DNA of 64,000 nucleotides from Gammaproteobacteria bacterium (GTDB taxonomy: Bacteria; Gemmatimonadota; Gemmatimonadetes; Longimicrobiales; Gaopeijiaceae): contig JAPPHB010000066.1 in the NCBI GenBank assembly GCA_028821195.1, forward strand, positions 1 to 64,000. Reading direction: 5' to 3'. Each line of letters opens with the position of its first letter. The first letter of the stretch is position 1. Under the pieces are notes generated by a model that saw only the letters and a list, made by a program, of their open reading frames with translations, did not search any database and had not been told where the DNA came from. The position numbers were made by a program, and so were the translations under genes. This document shows, one piece after another, positions 7,025 to 16,400 of the stretch.

Positions 7025-9457
7025 CTACAGCCGGAACCGGTAGCTCACTTTCGCGAAGAGGCCGTCCGCCCGGGGCTTCATACGCTGGAATCGGAAGGCG
7101 CCCGTGTCTTCCATCTCGCGCGAGTAGCCGACGTACATCACCGTGCCCGGTGAAGGCTCGTAGCTGAGCAGCACCTCGACGTGGACGTCGTGTCCAATGG
7201 ACGTCGACAGCGCGCTGCACGCGTCTGCCGGGCAGTACTCGAGCGGAAGTCCGCTCACCGGGTTCAGCAGCGGCTCCTGATCGCGGTGCGCGTATTCGAC
7301 GATGCTCCGCAGGAAGAGCGCCTTGGTGAACTGATACTGGGCCCTGATGCGCGGAATGGTGGCCGATGAATAACGGCCCCCGCCACGCTTGCGGATGAGG
7401 GTCTCGTGGTTGACCCCGACTTCCGCCTGCAGGGAGGTGAAGGGATAGAGGTTCAGGCTCACGCTGCCGGAATATTGCTCCGCGGTTTCGATGGGCACGT
7501 CGAGCGTGCGGTAGAACAGGGGCGTCTCCCCCCAACTGAAGCGGACGTTGCCGCGCACCTTGCTCCAGGAGCTGGCCATCAGGAAGAAGCTGCCTCCGTA
7601 CAGGCCCTGGAAATGCGACTGGCTCACGGAGAGCGGGGCCAGCATGTCCGATGGCTCGCGCGTGAAGAGCCCGCCGTAGTCGCTCGCGGGGAAGAAGAAG
7701 TCGGTGCGCGTTCCGGTCAGGAACAGCGTGATATTGTTGCGGAACGAGGCCGTGCCCGTGAGCCGGATTTCGCTTTCCTCGGTCTTGCCGCCGTCCCAGA
7801 AGGTGTCGTGGTCCCAGAGCGTGCGCACGGAGAGCGACGGCCCCCAGCGCTCGATCAGATCGCCCGGACGCCCGATGCTGTTGAGCGAGACGTTCCCCTG
7901 CATCTGCGTCAGCCCGACCCGCCGGATGAAGCCGCTGGCGGCTTCGAACGCGGGTTCGATGTTTTCGAACTCGCCGTTGAACGAGAAGGTCCGTCCGGTG
8001 CGGGCGAAGCTGGCGGAGGTCAGCGAACCCCATTCCGAGCCGCCCTCGCTCAGGCCCCGGACACTACCCGCCCCGATGAGCTGCAAGGTGTAGCGGCCAC
8101 CCATCACCAGGCGCGAATCGGCGCTCATGACGCGGTTGAAGACGTCGGTGGAACGGGTACGGTCGGTGTAGGTCAGCCCGAAGGTCGAGCTGGTCCCCAG
8201 GTCGCGGCGAAGACGCACCAGGTTCACGACGGCGTCGTTGGCGGAGCTGCTCGACGCCACCTGGTCGACGGCGCCCATGTAGCCGACGTTGAAGCTCCCC
8301 ACCTTCCCGGTGATCTTCGCGCCCGCGATCGGATCCACGACCGAACGGGTGTAGACGAGCTGCTTGGGCAGCTGGAAGATGTCCATTCCCTCGAGGAAGA
8401 ACGGACGCTTCTCGGGGAAGAAGAGGGCGAAGCGCTCGTTGACCGCGATCTGGCCCGCGTCGGCTTCGACCTGGCTGAAGTCCGGGTTGTAGGTACCGTC
8501 GAGGGTCAGGTTGGAAGTAAGCCCGTAGGTCGTGTAGAAGCCGAAGTCGCCGACGGGATCGTCGTGCTGGAAGGCGTCCACGTCGGAGTCGTATGCGCCC
8601 AGGCGCTTGCCGGTCGCGACCGGATTGATTTCGAGGAACAGGCCGGGATCCAGATCCTGAAGTTCGTCCAGCGTTCCGGACTGCTCGAGCTGGTTGGCCC
8701 TGTCGCGCGAGAGCGGCGCCCAGGACTGTTGGTAGCCGGTGCGCTGCACCCGGCGCATGATGTTGATGCCCCAGGACTGCAGCGGCGTGTTCTGAAAGCG
8801 GATGCTCTTGAACGGGATGCGCATTTCGACCGTGTACCCCTGGTCGTCCAGGCGGCCGTCCGACTCCCAGATGAAGTCGGGGTTGTAGTCCACCGGCGGA
8901 GGCCCGAATCCGCCGCCCCGGCGTCCGCCACCCCCACCACCTCCTCCACCGCGTCGCCCCCGGCCACCACCGCCTCCGCCCTGGCCTCCCTCCACCCAGA
9001 TGCCGTCCTGCTGCACGCCGTAGGCGTTGACCATGAAGTTGTAGGCGCGCCGCCGGTCGTTGAAGGTGTCGAGCACGACGCGGATGTAGTCGTCGGCCCG
9101 GCCCCAGCTGTCACGCTCGCTGAGGGAGGCCCGCACCCCGCCGGGATCGCTGTCGTAGGCGCGAACCCCGAAGTAGATGGCGTCGTCGCTTACCAGCACG
9201 AGCGCTTCGGTCGGCTGCACCGCCGGAATGCCCTCGACCGGATCGTACTGGCTGAAGTTGCGCAGCAGGGCCGCGCCTTCCCAGGCTGCGTCGTCGAGCC
9301 TGCCGTCGATGTTGATGTCCGGGTCTTCAAGCCGCGGCGTCGCGATCTCGAGCTGTCCTGCGGCGCCATCGTATTCGGCGACTGCGGGCGGGCGCTCGGG
9401 CACGTCGCCCTGGGCAGGCGCGAGAATGGCCTGTACGGCGAGCAGCTTGAGAATCAT
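7025..9457 (-). CDS. DUF5916 outer-membrane protein with CBM9-like N-terminal domain
   Basis: An 810-residue exported protein. After a short signal-like N-terminus (MILKLLAVQAILAPAQG) comes a carbohydrate-binding family 9-like region (DGRLDDAAW, then DDYIRVVLDTFNDRR). The remaining two thirds fit DUF5916, a predicted outer-membrane beta-barrel found in Bacteroidota and Gemmatimonadota (NPDFSQVEADAGQIAVNERF, FPEKRPFFLEG), ending in an aromatic strand FAKVSYRFRL. A Gly/Arg-rich low-complexity stretch (roughly bases 8900-8995) is inserted in the N-terminal domain. A longer reading frame extends back across the tRNA gene, so the ATG at 9457 is the sensible start. The role is probably surface binding or transport; the substrate is unknown. 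Confidence 0.85.
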   Translation of the reverse strand: MILKLLAVQAILAPAQGDVPERPPAVAEYDGAAGQLEIATPRLEDPDINIDGRLDDAAWEGAALLRNFSQYDPVEGIPAVQPTEALVLVSDDAIYFGVRAYDSDPGGVRASLSERDSWGRADDYIRVVLDTFNDRRRAYNFMVNAYGVQQDGIWVEGGQGGGGGGRGRRGGGGGGGGGRRGGGFGPPPVDYNPDFIWESDGRLDDQGYTVEMRIPFKSIRFQNTPLQSWGINIMRRVQRTGYQQSWAPLSRDRANQLEQSGTLDELQDLDPGLFLEINPVATGKRLGAYDSDVDAFQHDDPVGDFGFYTTYGLTSNLTLDGTYNPDFSQVEADAGQIAVNERFALFFPEKRPFFLEGMDIFQLPKQLVYTRSVVDPIAGAKITGKVGSFNVGYMGAVDQVASSSSANDAVVNLVRLRRDLGTSSTFGLTYTDRTRSTDVFNRVMSADSRLVMGGRYTLQLIGAGSVRGLSEGGSEWGSLTSASFARTGRTFSFNGEFENIEPAFEAASGFIRRVGLTQMQGNVSLNSIGRPGDLIERWGPSLSVRTLWDHDTFWDGGKTEESEIRLTGTASFRNNITLFLTGTRTDFFFPASDYGGLFTREPSDMLAPLSVSQSHFQGLYGGSFFLMASSWSKVRGNVRFSWGETPLFYRTLDVPIETAEQYSGSVSLNLYPFTSLQAEVGVNHETLIRKRGGGRYSSATIPRIRAQYQFTKALFLRSIVEYAHRDQEPLLNPVSGLPLEYCPADACSALSTSIGHDVHVEVLLSYEPSPGTVMYVGYSREMEDTGAFRFQRMKPRADGLFAKVSYRFRL

Positions 9458-9676
9458 GGGAGATGAGCCCTCTCGGATGACACCTGGCTTGTGGCAAGGA
9501 CGCGGCGAACGCCGCCTCGGGACGGTTGACGCCGTGCGCGCGCAAGCCCGGTAACCTAACTCTTGAGACACGCAGCCGGGAAGCAGTGTTGACACGCGGG
9601 GGCCGAAATGGCTTCGTTTGCAGTTGCGCCGACCCCGGCTTCCCGGGGACGGGCCACATCTGCATACCGGCCGTAG

Positions 9677-9749
9677 TGGGGTGTAGCTCAATAGGCAGAG
9701 CGCCTGGCTGTTAACCAGGAGGTTGGAGGTTCGAGCCCTCCCGCCCCAG
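9677..9749 (+). tRNA. tRNA-Asn (anticodon GTT)
   Basis: A 73-base cloverleaf: acceptor strand TGGGGTG pairs with CGCCCCA (9742-9748, one G-T pair), the D arm is GCTCAATAGGCAGAGC, the anticodon stem CCTGG/CCAGG encloses CTGTTAA with anticodon GTT at 9710-9712, and the T arm is GGAGG TTCGAGC CCTCC. The discriminator base is G, as usual for Asn, and the CCA end is not encoded. It lies alone between the divergent DUF5916 gene and the M56 peptidase gene. Confidence 0.97.
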
Positions 9750-9784
9750 TCGGCTGTCTCGTCAGCCAACCCCCGGCAGGTGCA

Positions 9785-11476
9785 TCACCTGGTCTGGAAC
9801 GTCAACGGAATGGCAATCCAGACGGGGATGGGCTCGTCATCATCGCGTGCGGGGTTGAACCTGAATACGCGGGCGACGCGGAGAGCCGCCGAGTCAAGCG
9901 CTTCATGGCCCGACGGCTCCGCGACGAGCACTCTTTGCACCACGCCCTCCGCGTCGATGAAGAACTGCACGTTGACCGTCCCTCCGATTCCCGCCTCTCT
10001 CAGGATCGGAGGGTATTCTCTCTCCATGGCCCGCTGCACCTCCCGCTCGTTCGACAGGTCGGGACGCACCGTGTAGGGAGTGAACGTCGGTTCCTGCATG
10101 AGATCCGTCAGCGTTGCGTCCTGTGGGGCCTCGGAGTCCGCCGGGGGATCGCCGGGGTCGGCCGCCCGTTCGCGGGCGATGCTGTCAGCGAATTCGCGCA
10201 CCTCGTCAGGCACCCCGTTCGCCCTGGCGGCGCCAGTGGCGAAGGTGATCGGGATGGCGACCCACACGGGCACCACCTCGTCCAGGTTGAGCGCGGGGGT
10301 GAACCGGAAGGTGCGGGCGACTCGAAGGGCGGCCGAGTCGAGTACCTCGTGACCGGAGGTCTCGGCGACGAGAACCTGTTGCACCACGCCACGCGTGTCG
10401 ATGAAGAAGTCCACGCTGGTGGTGCCGCCGATCCCCGCGTCGCGCAGTATCGGGGGATACTCGGCCTCCAGCGCCCGCATGACCGTTCGTTCATTCACCA
10501 GGTCGGGACGCACCGTGTAGGGGGTGAACACCGGCGCCGCCATGAGGTCGACTCGCTCGTCCGACGCCGGTGCATCTTCTCCGCGAACGCGCGGGAACAG
10601 GACCGCCAGGGCCACGACGGCCGCCGCGCCCAGCACGAGCAGCACACCCTGCAGGCGACGCACGCGCGGCATCTGCTCCTCCAGCCTGGTGATGCGTCGC
10701 TCCAGCTGCGACCGCCCCTCGGACAACGCCACGAGCGCCACGCGATGCAGTCCGTTTTGTCCCGCGCCCACGCGCAGAAGCAGGTTGCCGTAGGCGTGGC
10801 GGTGTCCCGGCATCCGCCGCATCACCCTGCGGTCGCAGTCGAGTTCGACGGCGAGATTCAGGCGATGGCGCTGCAGCCAGAGGGCGGGATTCCACGGGAA
10901 GACGAACAGCGGCAGCGTCATCAGGAACCGGAGCCGGGCGTCGCCGGCGCGGATGTGCTCCTCTTCGTGCGCGAGAATCAGTTCCTGCTCCCTCCGGCCA
11001 ATCGCGCGCACCCACGCCGGCAGCACGACACGCGGCCGCAGCAGGCCGACGATGGTCGGCCCGGTGTCCAGGGACCAGAACACGGAGCGATGGCCCAGTG
11101 AACCGGGCTGCCATGACCTTCCCTCCCGCACCAGGCGCGCGAAGGCGAACAGGACCGTGACCACCAGCAGCGAAGAGAGCACAACCCAGCCCAGCACGAG
11201 CAGGTCGTCCAGGGAGCGGAGCATCGAATCGCGGGCGACCGTCACCGTCAGCGGCTCCAGCAGCGGGGGCGCGAACCCGGGTGGAGGGATGATCGCCGGT
11301 TCCGGTGGAGCCCCTGGAAGCCGCAGCACCGACAATGCGGTCGTAGCGGCGCCCGCGACCATCCAGACCCATCGCGTCGGGCGACCGCCGTGGGTGAGGA
11401 GCTTCTCGGCCGCGAGGCCGGCGACCAGGAACAACACGCCGATGCCGGCCGACCAGAGCATCCATGCGGCGATCAT
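9785..11476 (-). CDS. M56 (BlaR1-like) membrane metallopeptidase with two TonB C-terminal domains
   Basis: A 563-residue membrane protein. Residues 1-120 hold N-terminal membrane segments. The M56 zinc site is HEEEH (170-174) with a later ligand Glu in AVELDCD (211), then another membrane segment near 275-295. The periplasmic part carries two near-identical TonB-C domains, about 314-415 and 462-563, each beginning with FTPYTVRPDL and containing YPPILR, AGIGGT and a VARxFRFxPA strand. Other BlaR1-like proteins carry a beta-lactam sensor or a single TonB domain. By analogy the protein cleaves or inactivates the BlaI repressor encoded just upstream (4-base ATGA overlap) upon an envelope signal. 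The signal is unknown. Confidence 0.88.
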   Translation of the reverse strand: MIAAWMLWSAGIGVLFLVAGLAAEKLLTHGGRPTRWVWMVAGAATTALSVLRLPGAPPEPAIIPPPGFAPPLLEPLTVTVARDSMLRSLDDLLVLGWVVLSSLLVVTVLFAFARLVREGRSWQPGSLGHRSVFWSLDTGPTIVGLLRPRVVLPAWVRAIGRREQELILAHEEEHIRAGDARLRFLMTLPLFVFPWNPALWLQRHRLNLAVELDCDRRVMRRMPGHRHAYGNLLLRVGAGQNGLHRVALVALSEGRSQLERRITRLEEQMPRVRRLQGVLLVLGAAAVVALAVLFPRVRGEDAPASDERVDLMAAPVFTPYTVRPDLVNERTVMRALEAEYPPILRDAGIGGTTSVDFFIDTRGVVQQVLVAETSGHEVLDSAALRVARTFRFTPALNLDEVVPVWVAIPITFATGAARANGVPDEVREFADSIARERAADPGDPPADSEAPQDATLTDLMQEPTFTPYTVRPDLSNEREVQRAMEREYPPILREAGIGGTVNVQFFIDAEGVVQRVLVAEPSGHEALDSAALRVARVFRFNPARDDDEPIPVWIAIPLTFQTR

Positions 11477-11847
11477 CCTCGTTCCTCCTTCTCGAGTCGC
11501 TCGTCAAGCAGCTTGCGCAGGCGCCTGATGGTCTTCGCGGAGAGCCTCTCGTCCGTGACCAGGTTGGCCACGAGCATTTCCGTGGATCCCGAGTAGACCT
11601 TCTCCCGGAGCCGGTCGAGCACCGACCGGCCGGCCTCCCGGCGCGCGAGCAAGGGGTGGTAGCGGTGGGCGCGGCCTTCCCTCTCATGGCCGACGAGACC
11701 CTTCGACTCCAGGATGCGCAGCACCGTGAGCACGGTGGTGTAGGCCAGGTCGTCGTCCAGTTGGGCGCTGACCTCGTTCACGGTAGCGGACCCCAGGTCC
11801 CACAGAACCGACATGACGTCCATTTCGCGGGCGGTAAGCGCGGTCAC
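11473..11847 (-). CDS. BlaI/MecI/CopY family transcriptional repressor
   Basis: A 124-residue winged-helix repressor. The family core is clear: TAREMDVMSVLWDLGSATVN, then EVSAQLDDDLAYTTVLTVLR (recognition helix region), GLVGHEREGRAHRY (wing), and a C-terminal dimerisation helix pair (LRKLLDERLEKEE). The GTG at 11847 has GAGGAGG five bases upstream, whereas the longer reading to 11913 adds an unrelated Arg/His-rich leader. Family members dimerise on dyad operators and are removed by proteolysis triggered by the M56 partner. Two dyads of the right type lie just upstream, so the pair is probably autoregulated. Confidence 0.9.
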   Translation of the reverse strand: MTALTAREMDVMSVLWDLGSATVNEVSAQLDDDLAYTTVLTVLRILESKGLVGHEREGRAHRYHPLLARREAGRSVLDRLREKVYSGSTEMLVANLVTDERLSAKTIRRLRKLLDERLEKEERG

Positions 11848-11936
11848 GGATTCCTCCTCGGGTCTTGCGTGTTGGCTTGCCGCGCACCGGCGATGGGCCG
11901 TCCGGAACGGCACGGGCTTCGTTTCGCCAAGGCATC

Positions 11937-11957
11937 GCTACTAAATGATGTAGTAGC
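11937..11957. promoter_or_regulatory. Putative BlaI operator 1
   Basis: A perfect 7-base inverted repeat, GCTACTA - AATGATG - TAGTAGC, sits 90 bases upstream of the blaI-like start. Its inner part resembles the TACTACA/TGTAGTA dyads bound by BlaI-type repressors. Its position fits control of the blaI-M56 pair. Binding is inferred from the pattern only. Confidence 0.6.
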
Positions 11958-11986
11958 ATGATGGGGAGCGCGGATCGGACTTGTCA

Positions 11987-12002
11987 ACTACAGGATTAGT
12001 AG
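11987..12002. promoter_or_regulatory. Putative BlaI operator 2
   Basis: A second dyad, ACTAC AGGATTA GTAG, shares the ACTA/TAGT arms with operator 1 and is centred about 48 bases further upstream. Two sites on the same DNA face would allow cooperative repression. It is less symmetric than the first site. Confidence 0.45.
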
Positions 12003-12066
12003 CACTGGGCCGGCTCGCTCCCCGCCGACAAGCCAACCGGGCCTGGTCATCGGGACCCGGCCCACG

Positions 12067-12106
12067 AAAAAACCGGGCCGCGAGGGCGTCAACCCCCGCG
12101 GCCCGG
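12067..12106 (-). terminator. Rho-independent terminator of the SusC/SusD operon
   Basis: Read on the minus strand, a 10-base GC stem (CCGGGCCGCG with CGCGGCCCGG) encloses a 14-base loop and is followed directly by six T. It lies 23 bases beyond the SusD-like stop codon, exactly where the operon would end. Confidence 0.85.
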
Positions 12107-12129
12107 ATTCTCACTCTGTTCCCCTCGAT

Positions 12130-13476
12130 TCAGCTGATCGGCGGAACGTTGGGGTTGCGGTCGCGCTCCGACTCGGGAATGTCGAAGCAATACGACCTCG
12201 GGTTGCGCGTGAACATGGTAGTGCGGGAGCCCGGCGCGACGGCGGTGCTTTCCCAATCGGGCGTGTCCAGATCTCCCGGCGTGTTGGTCGCCGCCCAGCG
12301 GCGCTCGTCACCCCGCCGGCGTCCCTCGAGCCAGAGCTCGATGTAGCGCTCGCGCTTGAGGAAGGTCCAGGCTTCCTCCATGCTCATCGCGACCCAGGGA
12401 TCGAGCGGCTCGCCGGTGGTGTCGCTGATGTTTCGCGTGCGCACCTTGTTGATGATGGTCATGGCGGCCTGCCAGTTCCCGGCGTTCAACGCCGCCTCCG
12501 CTTCCAGCAGCCGCATCTCCCAGCCGCTGACGATGCGCTGGTCGTCGTTGCGGCTGTTGTATTTGGCCTGGTTCTTCCACTCCACCTGGCCGTAGGTGTC
12601 CAGACTCGCGGTGGCGTACGGAATATTGGCGTCCTCGAACCAGGGCGTCCTGGGGTCTCCCGTCTCCGCGTAGTAGTCCTCGACAAAGGTGTAGATGATG
12701 GAGTAGGATCCCGCCGGCTGGCGCGCGTTGGCCTCGAAGATGGTGTTGTAGTAAGGCTGGAGTTCGTCGTCGTAGTTGATCCAGAAGACGAAGTCGTCCG
12801 GGATCGTCGCGGCGTCGGCTGCGGCCGCGCTCCAGTCCCCCAGCCAGGCGTGTGCGGCTGCCCGGCCGCCCCTTGCCGCGTGAGTCTCGTCGGGGGTCGC
12901 AGCGAACCCCAGGGCGGCCGTAAAGCTGTCGATGGCGCGGTTGAAGTTCCCGGTCGATCCCTGTTCATAGGATCCGGGCGTGGTATCGTCCGGATCGGTG
13001 GGACCGAGCACGGCGTCGCACCACCACTCGCCCATGGTTCGGTAGGAGAAGGCGTTCCACAGGTACGCCTGGTACAGCATGTTGCTGGGCGCGTCGACCT
13101 CGGTAAAGCGCTTGATCGCCGTCTCCGTGATGAAGCGGGCCTGCACTCCGTCGTTCCAGCGATTGGAAAAGCTGCCGGGCAGGATGTGTCCGGACTGGGT
13201 GATGGGGTCGTGACCCATGAACCCGGTCTGGCCGCCCGGGAAGAGTTCCCGGGCCAGGATGGCATGGGTATAGCTGCCGTAGGTGAGCAGCTCCGCCAGC
13301 CGGCGCACGCCGCCGTTGACGAGCCCCTGCTGGGACGCCGGCTGGGCCAGGAACTCGTCCTGGATGGGACCGGGGTTGGTGACTTCGCAGCCGGATGCCA
13401 CCAGCCCGGTGGTTGCAGCAATGAGAAGGATCCGGGTGAACCGAATGCCGATGTTTCTTCCTCTGCTCTCTGTCAT
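12130..13476 (-). CDS. SusD/RagB family outer-membrane lipoprotein
   Basis: A 448-residue lipoprotein partner of the adjacent SusC-type receptor. The N-terminal signal ends in a lipobox (TTGLVASGC), after which the mature protein begins CEVTNPGPIQDEFLAQ, the usual SusD/RagB opening. The helical TPR-like core includes AYLWNAFSYRTMGEWW, and the C-terminal part ends in the family-typical SYCFDIPESERDRNPN region. SusD proteins sit on the outer surface and close like a lid over the SusC channel to capture nutrients. The start at 13476 has GGGAGGG eight bases upstream. The gene lies 14 bases after the susC-like gene and is followed by a strong terminator. Confidence 0.9.
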   Translation of the reverse strand: MTESRGRNIGIRFTRILLIAATTGLVASGCEVTNPGPIQDEFLAQPASQQGLVNGGVRRLAELLTYGSYTHAILARELFPGGQTGFMGHDPITQSGHILPGSFSNRWNDGVQARFITETAIKRFTEVDAPSNMLYQAYLWNAFSYRTMGEWWCDAVLGPTDPDDTTPGSYEQGSTGNFNRAIDSFTAALGFAATPDETHAARGGRAAAHAWLGDWSAAAADAATIPDDFVFWINYDDELQPYYNTIFEANARQPAGSYSIIYTFVEDYYAETGDPRTPWFEDANIPYATASLDTYGQVEWKNQAKYNSRNDDQRIVSGWEMRLLEAEAALNAGNWQAAMTIINKVRTRNISDTTGEPLDPWVAMSMEEAWTFLKRERYIELWLEGRRRGDERRWAATNTPGDLDTPDWESTAVAPGSRTTMFTRNPRSYCFDIPESERDRNPNVPPIS

Positions 13477-13490
13477 CGTTCAGCCCTCCC

Positions 13491-16400
13491 CTAGAAGGTG
13501 ACCCGCATGGACATGCGGAACGTGACCGGGGACGGCACCCGCTCGGTCTGGTTCCCGATTCCGTCGTCGAGGGCCGGCGTGTTGCCGAGCGACTCCGGGT
13601 CGTACCAGGGAATCTCGCGGTACCAGTCGTAGAAGTTGCTGAGGGTGGCGGTGAACGTGGCGTTCGAGACCCTCTCCGGGAACACGGCGTCCACGGGCAC
13701 GGTGAGACTGACGTTACGAAGCTTGAAGTAGTCCGAATCGAACCAGTAGTCGCGCGAGAACCCGGGCGTGCAGCGTTCGCGCCATATGGCCGGCGTCTCC
13801 GGCTTCAGTTCGATGGAGGTCTTGGGAGTGACATACCACGGGAAGCAGAGCGGGGAGCGCACGGAACGGCTGATGGAGATCTCGTTGATGTACGCCACAT
13901 GTCCGCCCATGTACTCTCCGCGCGCGGAGAGCAGGATGTTGCCGGGGAAGCGCACGGCGAGGGACGGCGTGATGGTGTGGGTGGGCAGCTGGGGCCCGAT
14001 GATGACGTTCTCCCCGGTCCTGCCGGGCGCCGCCGGAGTATCAGGATTGTCCGCAAACTGCGGGTCGGCGATCTCGTCCCGATTGATGACCCGGCGTCCC
14101 ACCTCCACGGGCAGCGCCTGTCCCTCGATGATCCGTCCGTTCAGGTCCCAGAACGGAGCGATGCACTCGGCATCGGGATCGCGCGCGAGCACGACTTCGC
14201 TCGGCTCGGTTTCGCCCTTGCACAGGCTCATCACCTCCGAATTGTAGGTGCTGACCCCCAGCCCCGCGTCTACGCTGAAGTTGGTACTCTGGAACAGCCT
14301 CGCGTCGAGTTGGAGTTCGATCCCGTTGGCGCCGACCGTCCCCACGTTCTGGAGCTGGCTCCGCGTGAACCCCTGCGATGGAACGGCGCTGACGAACATG
14401 AGCGCGTCGGTGGTTTGCTGATCGAAGTAGGTGAAGGTGGCCGAGAGCCGGTCGTCCAGCCACGAGGCATCGAAGCCGAACTCCCACTCTCTGGACACCT
14501 CCGGTCCCAGATCGGGATTCCCGAGGTTGGCGGGCGTGAAGGCGGGCGTGCCCGCATAGCCCGCTGGATCCCAGGTTCTAACCGCGTCGAACGCACCCGG
14601 AGCCCGGCCGGACTGGCCGTATGCGGCGCGCAGCTTGATGGAGCCCAGCCCGGGATCCCAGAAGTCCTCGTCGCTGATCACCCAGGTGCCGCTCACCTTG
14701 GGGTAGACCTGGAGCCCGAACCCCGAGCCGAAGGCGCTGTTGCCGTCGACCCGGATCCCGCCGGTGACGAAGTACTTGTTGCTGAAGTCGAAGACGTTCT
14801 GGAAGAAGAACCCTGCGTTCCAGACCTTCTCGCGATCCTCCTCGGCCACCTTGATGGCCGCGGAGCTCACCGTGGGCTCGGCTGCGCCGGGGAAGTCCTC
14901 GCCCAACAGGCGTAGTCGCACCTGCGAGTCGCCGATCGACTGGCCGCCCCACGAGAAGTTGGAGTTGATGGTGGACGTGATCGGCAGGTTGTACGTCCCC
15001 ACGTAGTCGAAGGTGAGCACCCGTCTCTGGAAGGTATCGTTGGTGCGTGAACCCAGCGGCTTGAGGAAGAAGCCGAAGTTGCGCTGGTTCTCACCCTCCT
15101 GGTTGGAGTAGTCGTAGCCGAAGGTGAAGCGGTTGGTGAGCCGCGCCTGAGGCGTGTAGGTCAGGGTGATCCCGGAGTTGAGGCGCTCGTTGCGCTGGTC
15201 GAACTCGTATTCCAGAAGCTTGCCGATCTCGCGCGGATCGGCCGAGCCCACGTAGTTGCGCTCCTGGCGGAAGGCATTGAGCTGGATGCCCTCGGCGTTG
15301 TTGCCCGACGGAGTTCCGCTCAGCCACTGGCTGGTATACCCCGTGTTCCACTGGATCTGGAGATCCTCGACCGGCGTCATCGTGAAGTTGCCGCGGAAGT
15401 TGTACTTCTCCAGCTCGTCGTTGGCGAGCACGTAGCTGTCGTCCTGATACTGGCCCGAAATGAAGTACTGCAAGGCCTCGGCGCCGCCGCGAACCGAGAG
15501 CAGGTAGTTCTGGAACCACACCGACCCGGGGAAGCTGCACGGGCCACTGGCGCTGGAGTTCACACCTTTCCAGCGGTCGTCGTCGGTGACGCAGTCCGTG
15601 GAATACTGGCCGCCCTCGTATCCGCCGCCCCACCAGGCGTCGCGCATGTAGTGTTCCATCTGGATGAAGTCGCCGCCGGGCGCGCCGAACGGCTGCATCC
15701 ATCCCGTGCCCTGCTGGATCTCCGCGGTCCACACCGGCGCGCCGGCGGAGCCGCGCTTGGTGAAGACCTGGATGACGCCGGCCGAGGCTTCGGTGCCATA
15801 CAGGGTGGTCGCCGCGGAGCCCTTGATGACCTCGATGCGCTCGATGTCGTTGGGGTTGATCATGTCGAGCGGGGTCACCGTGATGAGCGACGGACGTCCC
15901 AGCCCGGTGCCGGGGGTGGCCACCACCGGGAAGGCGTCGTCCATGATCCTCACGCCGTCCACATAGATGATGGGCTGGTTCGACATGGCCACGCTGGAGT
16001 TGCCGCGCAGGCGGATCTGCTTGCCCTGCGCGGGCTCGCTGCTTCCGCCGATCACCTGTATGCCGGGCGCGGCCGCCTGCAGCAGGTCGGAAACGTTGGC
16101 CTCGCGCTCGGGGATGTCGGTGAGGTTGATCTGGGCGATGGCGTTGCCGATCTCGCGCCGGCGCGCGGCGCCCGCCGCCCCGGTCACGACGATCTCGTCG
16201 AGCCCCAGCGCCTCCGTCGTCAGAGCAAAGTCCCGGGTGACGGTGCCGTCAACGGGCACGTCGACCGATTCGGTCACCGTCTGGAAGCCGATGCGCTCCG
16301 CCCGGAGTTCGTACGAACCCGGAGGTACGTTGAGGATGAGGTAGCGCCCGTTCGACCGGGTCAGCGTCCCCAGGGTGGAACCGACCACGTACACCTGCAC

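Noticed and set aside
7406-9466. 686-codon open frame on the plus strand opposite the DUF5916 gene
   Set aside because: It is the antisense shadow of a clear family match, with a composition rich in Arg, Val, His and Gly and no recognisable domain; long open antisense frames are expected at this GC content.
9750-9770. Hairpin after tRNA-Asn as a terminator
   Set aside because: A short GGCTG/CAGCC stem exists but is not followed by T residues.
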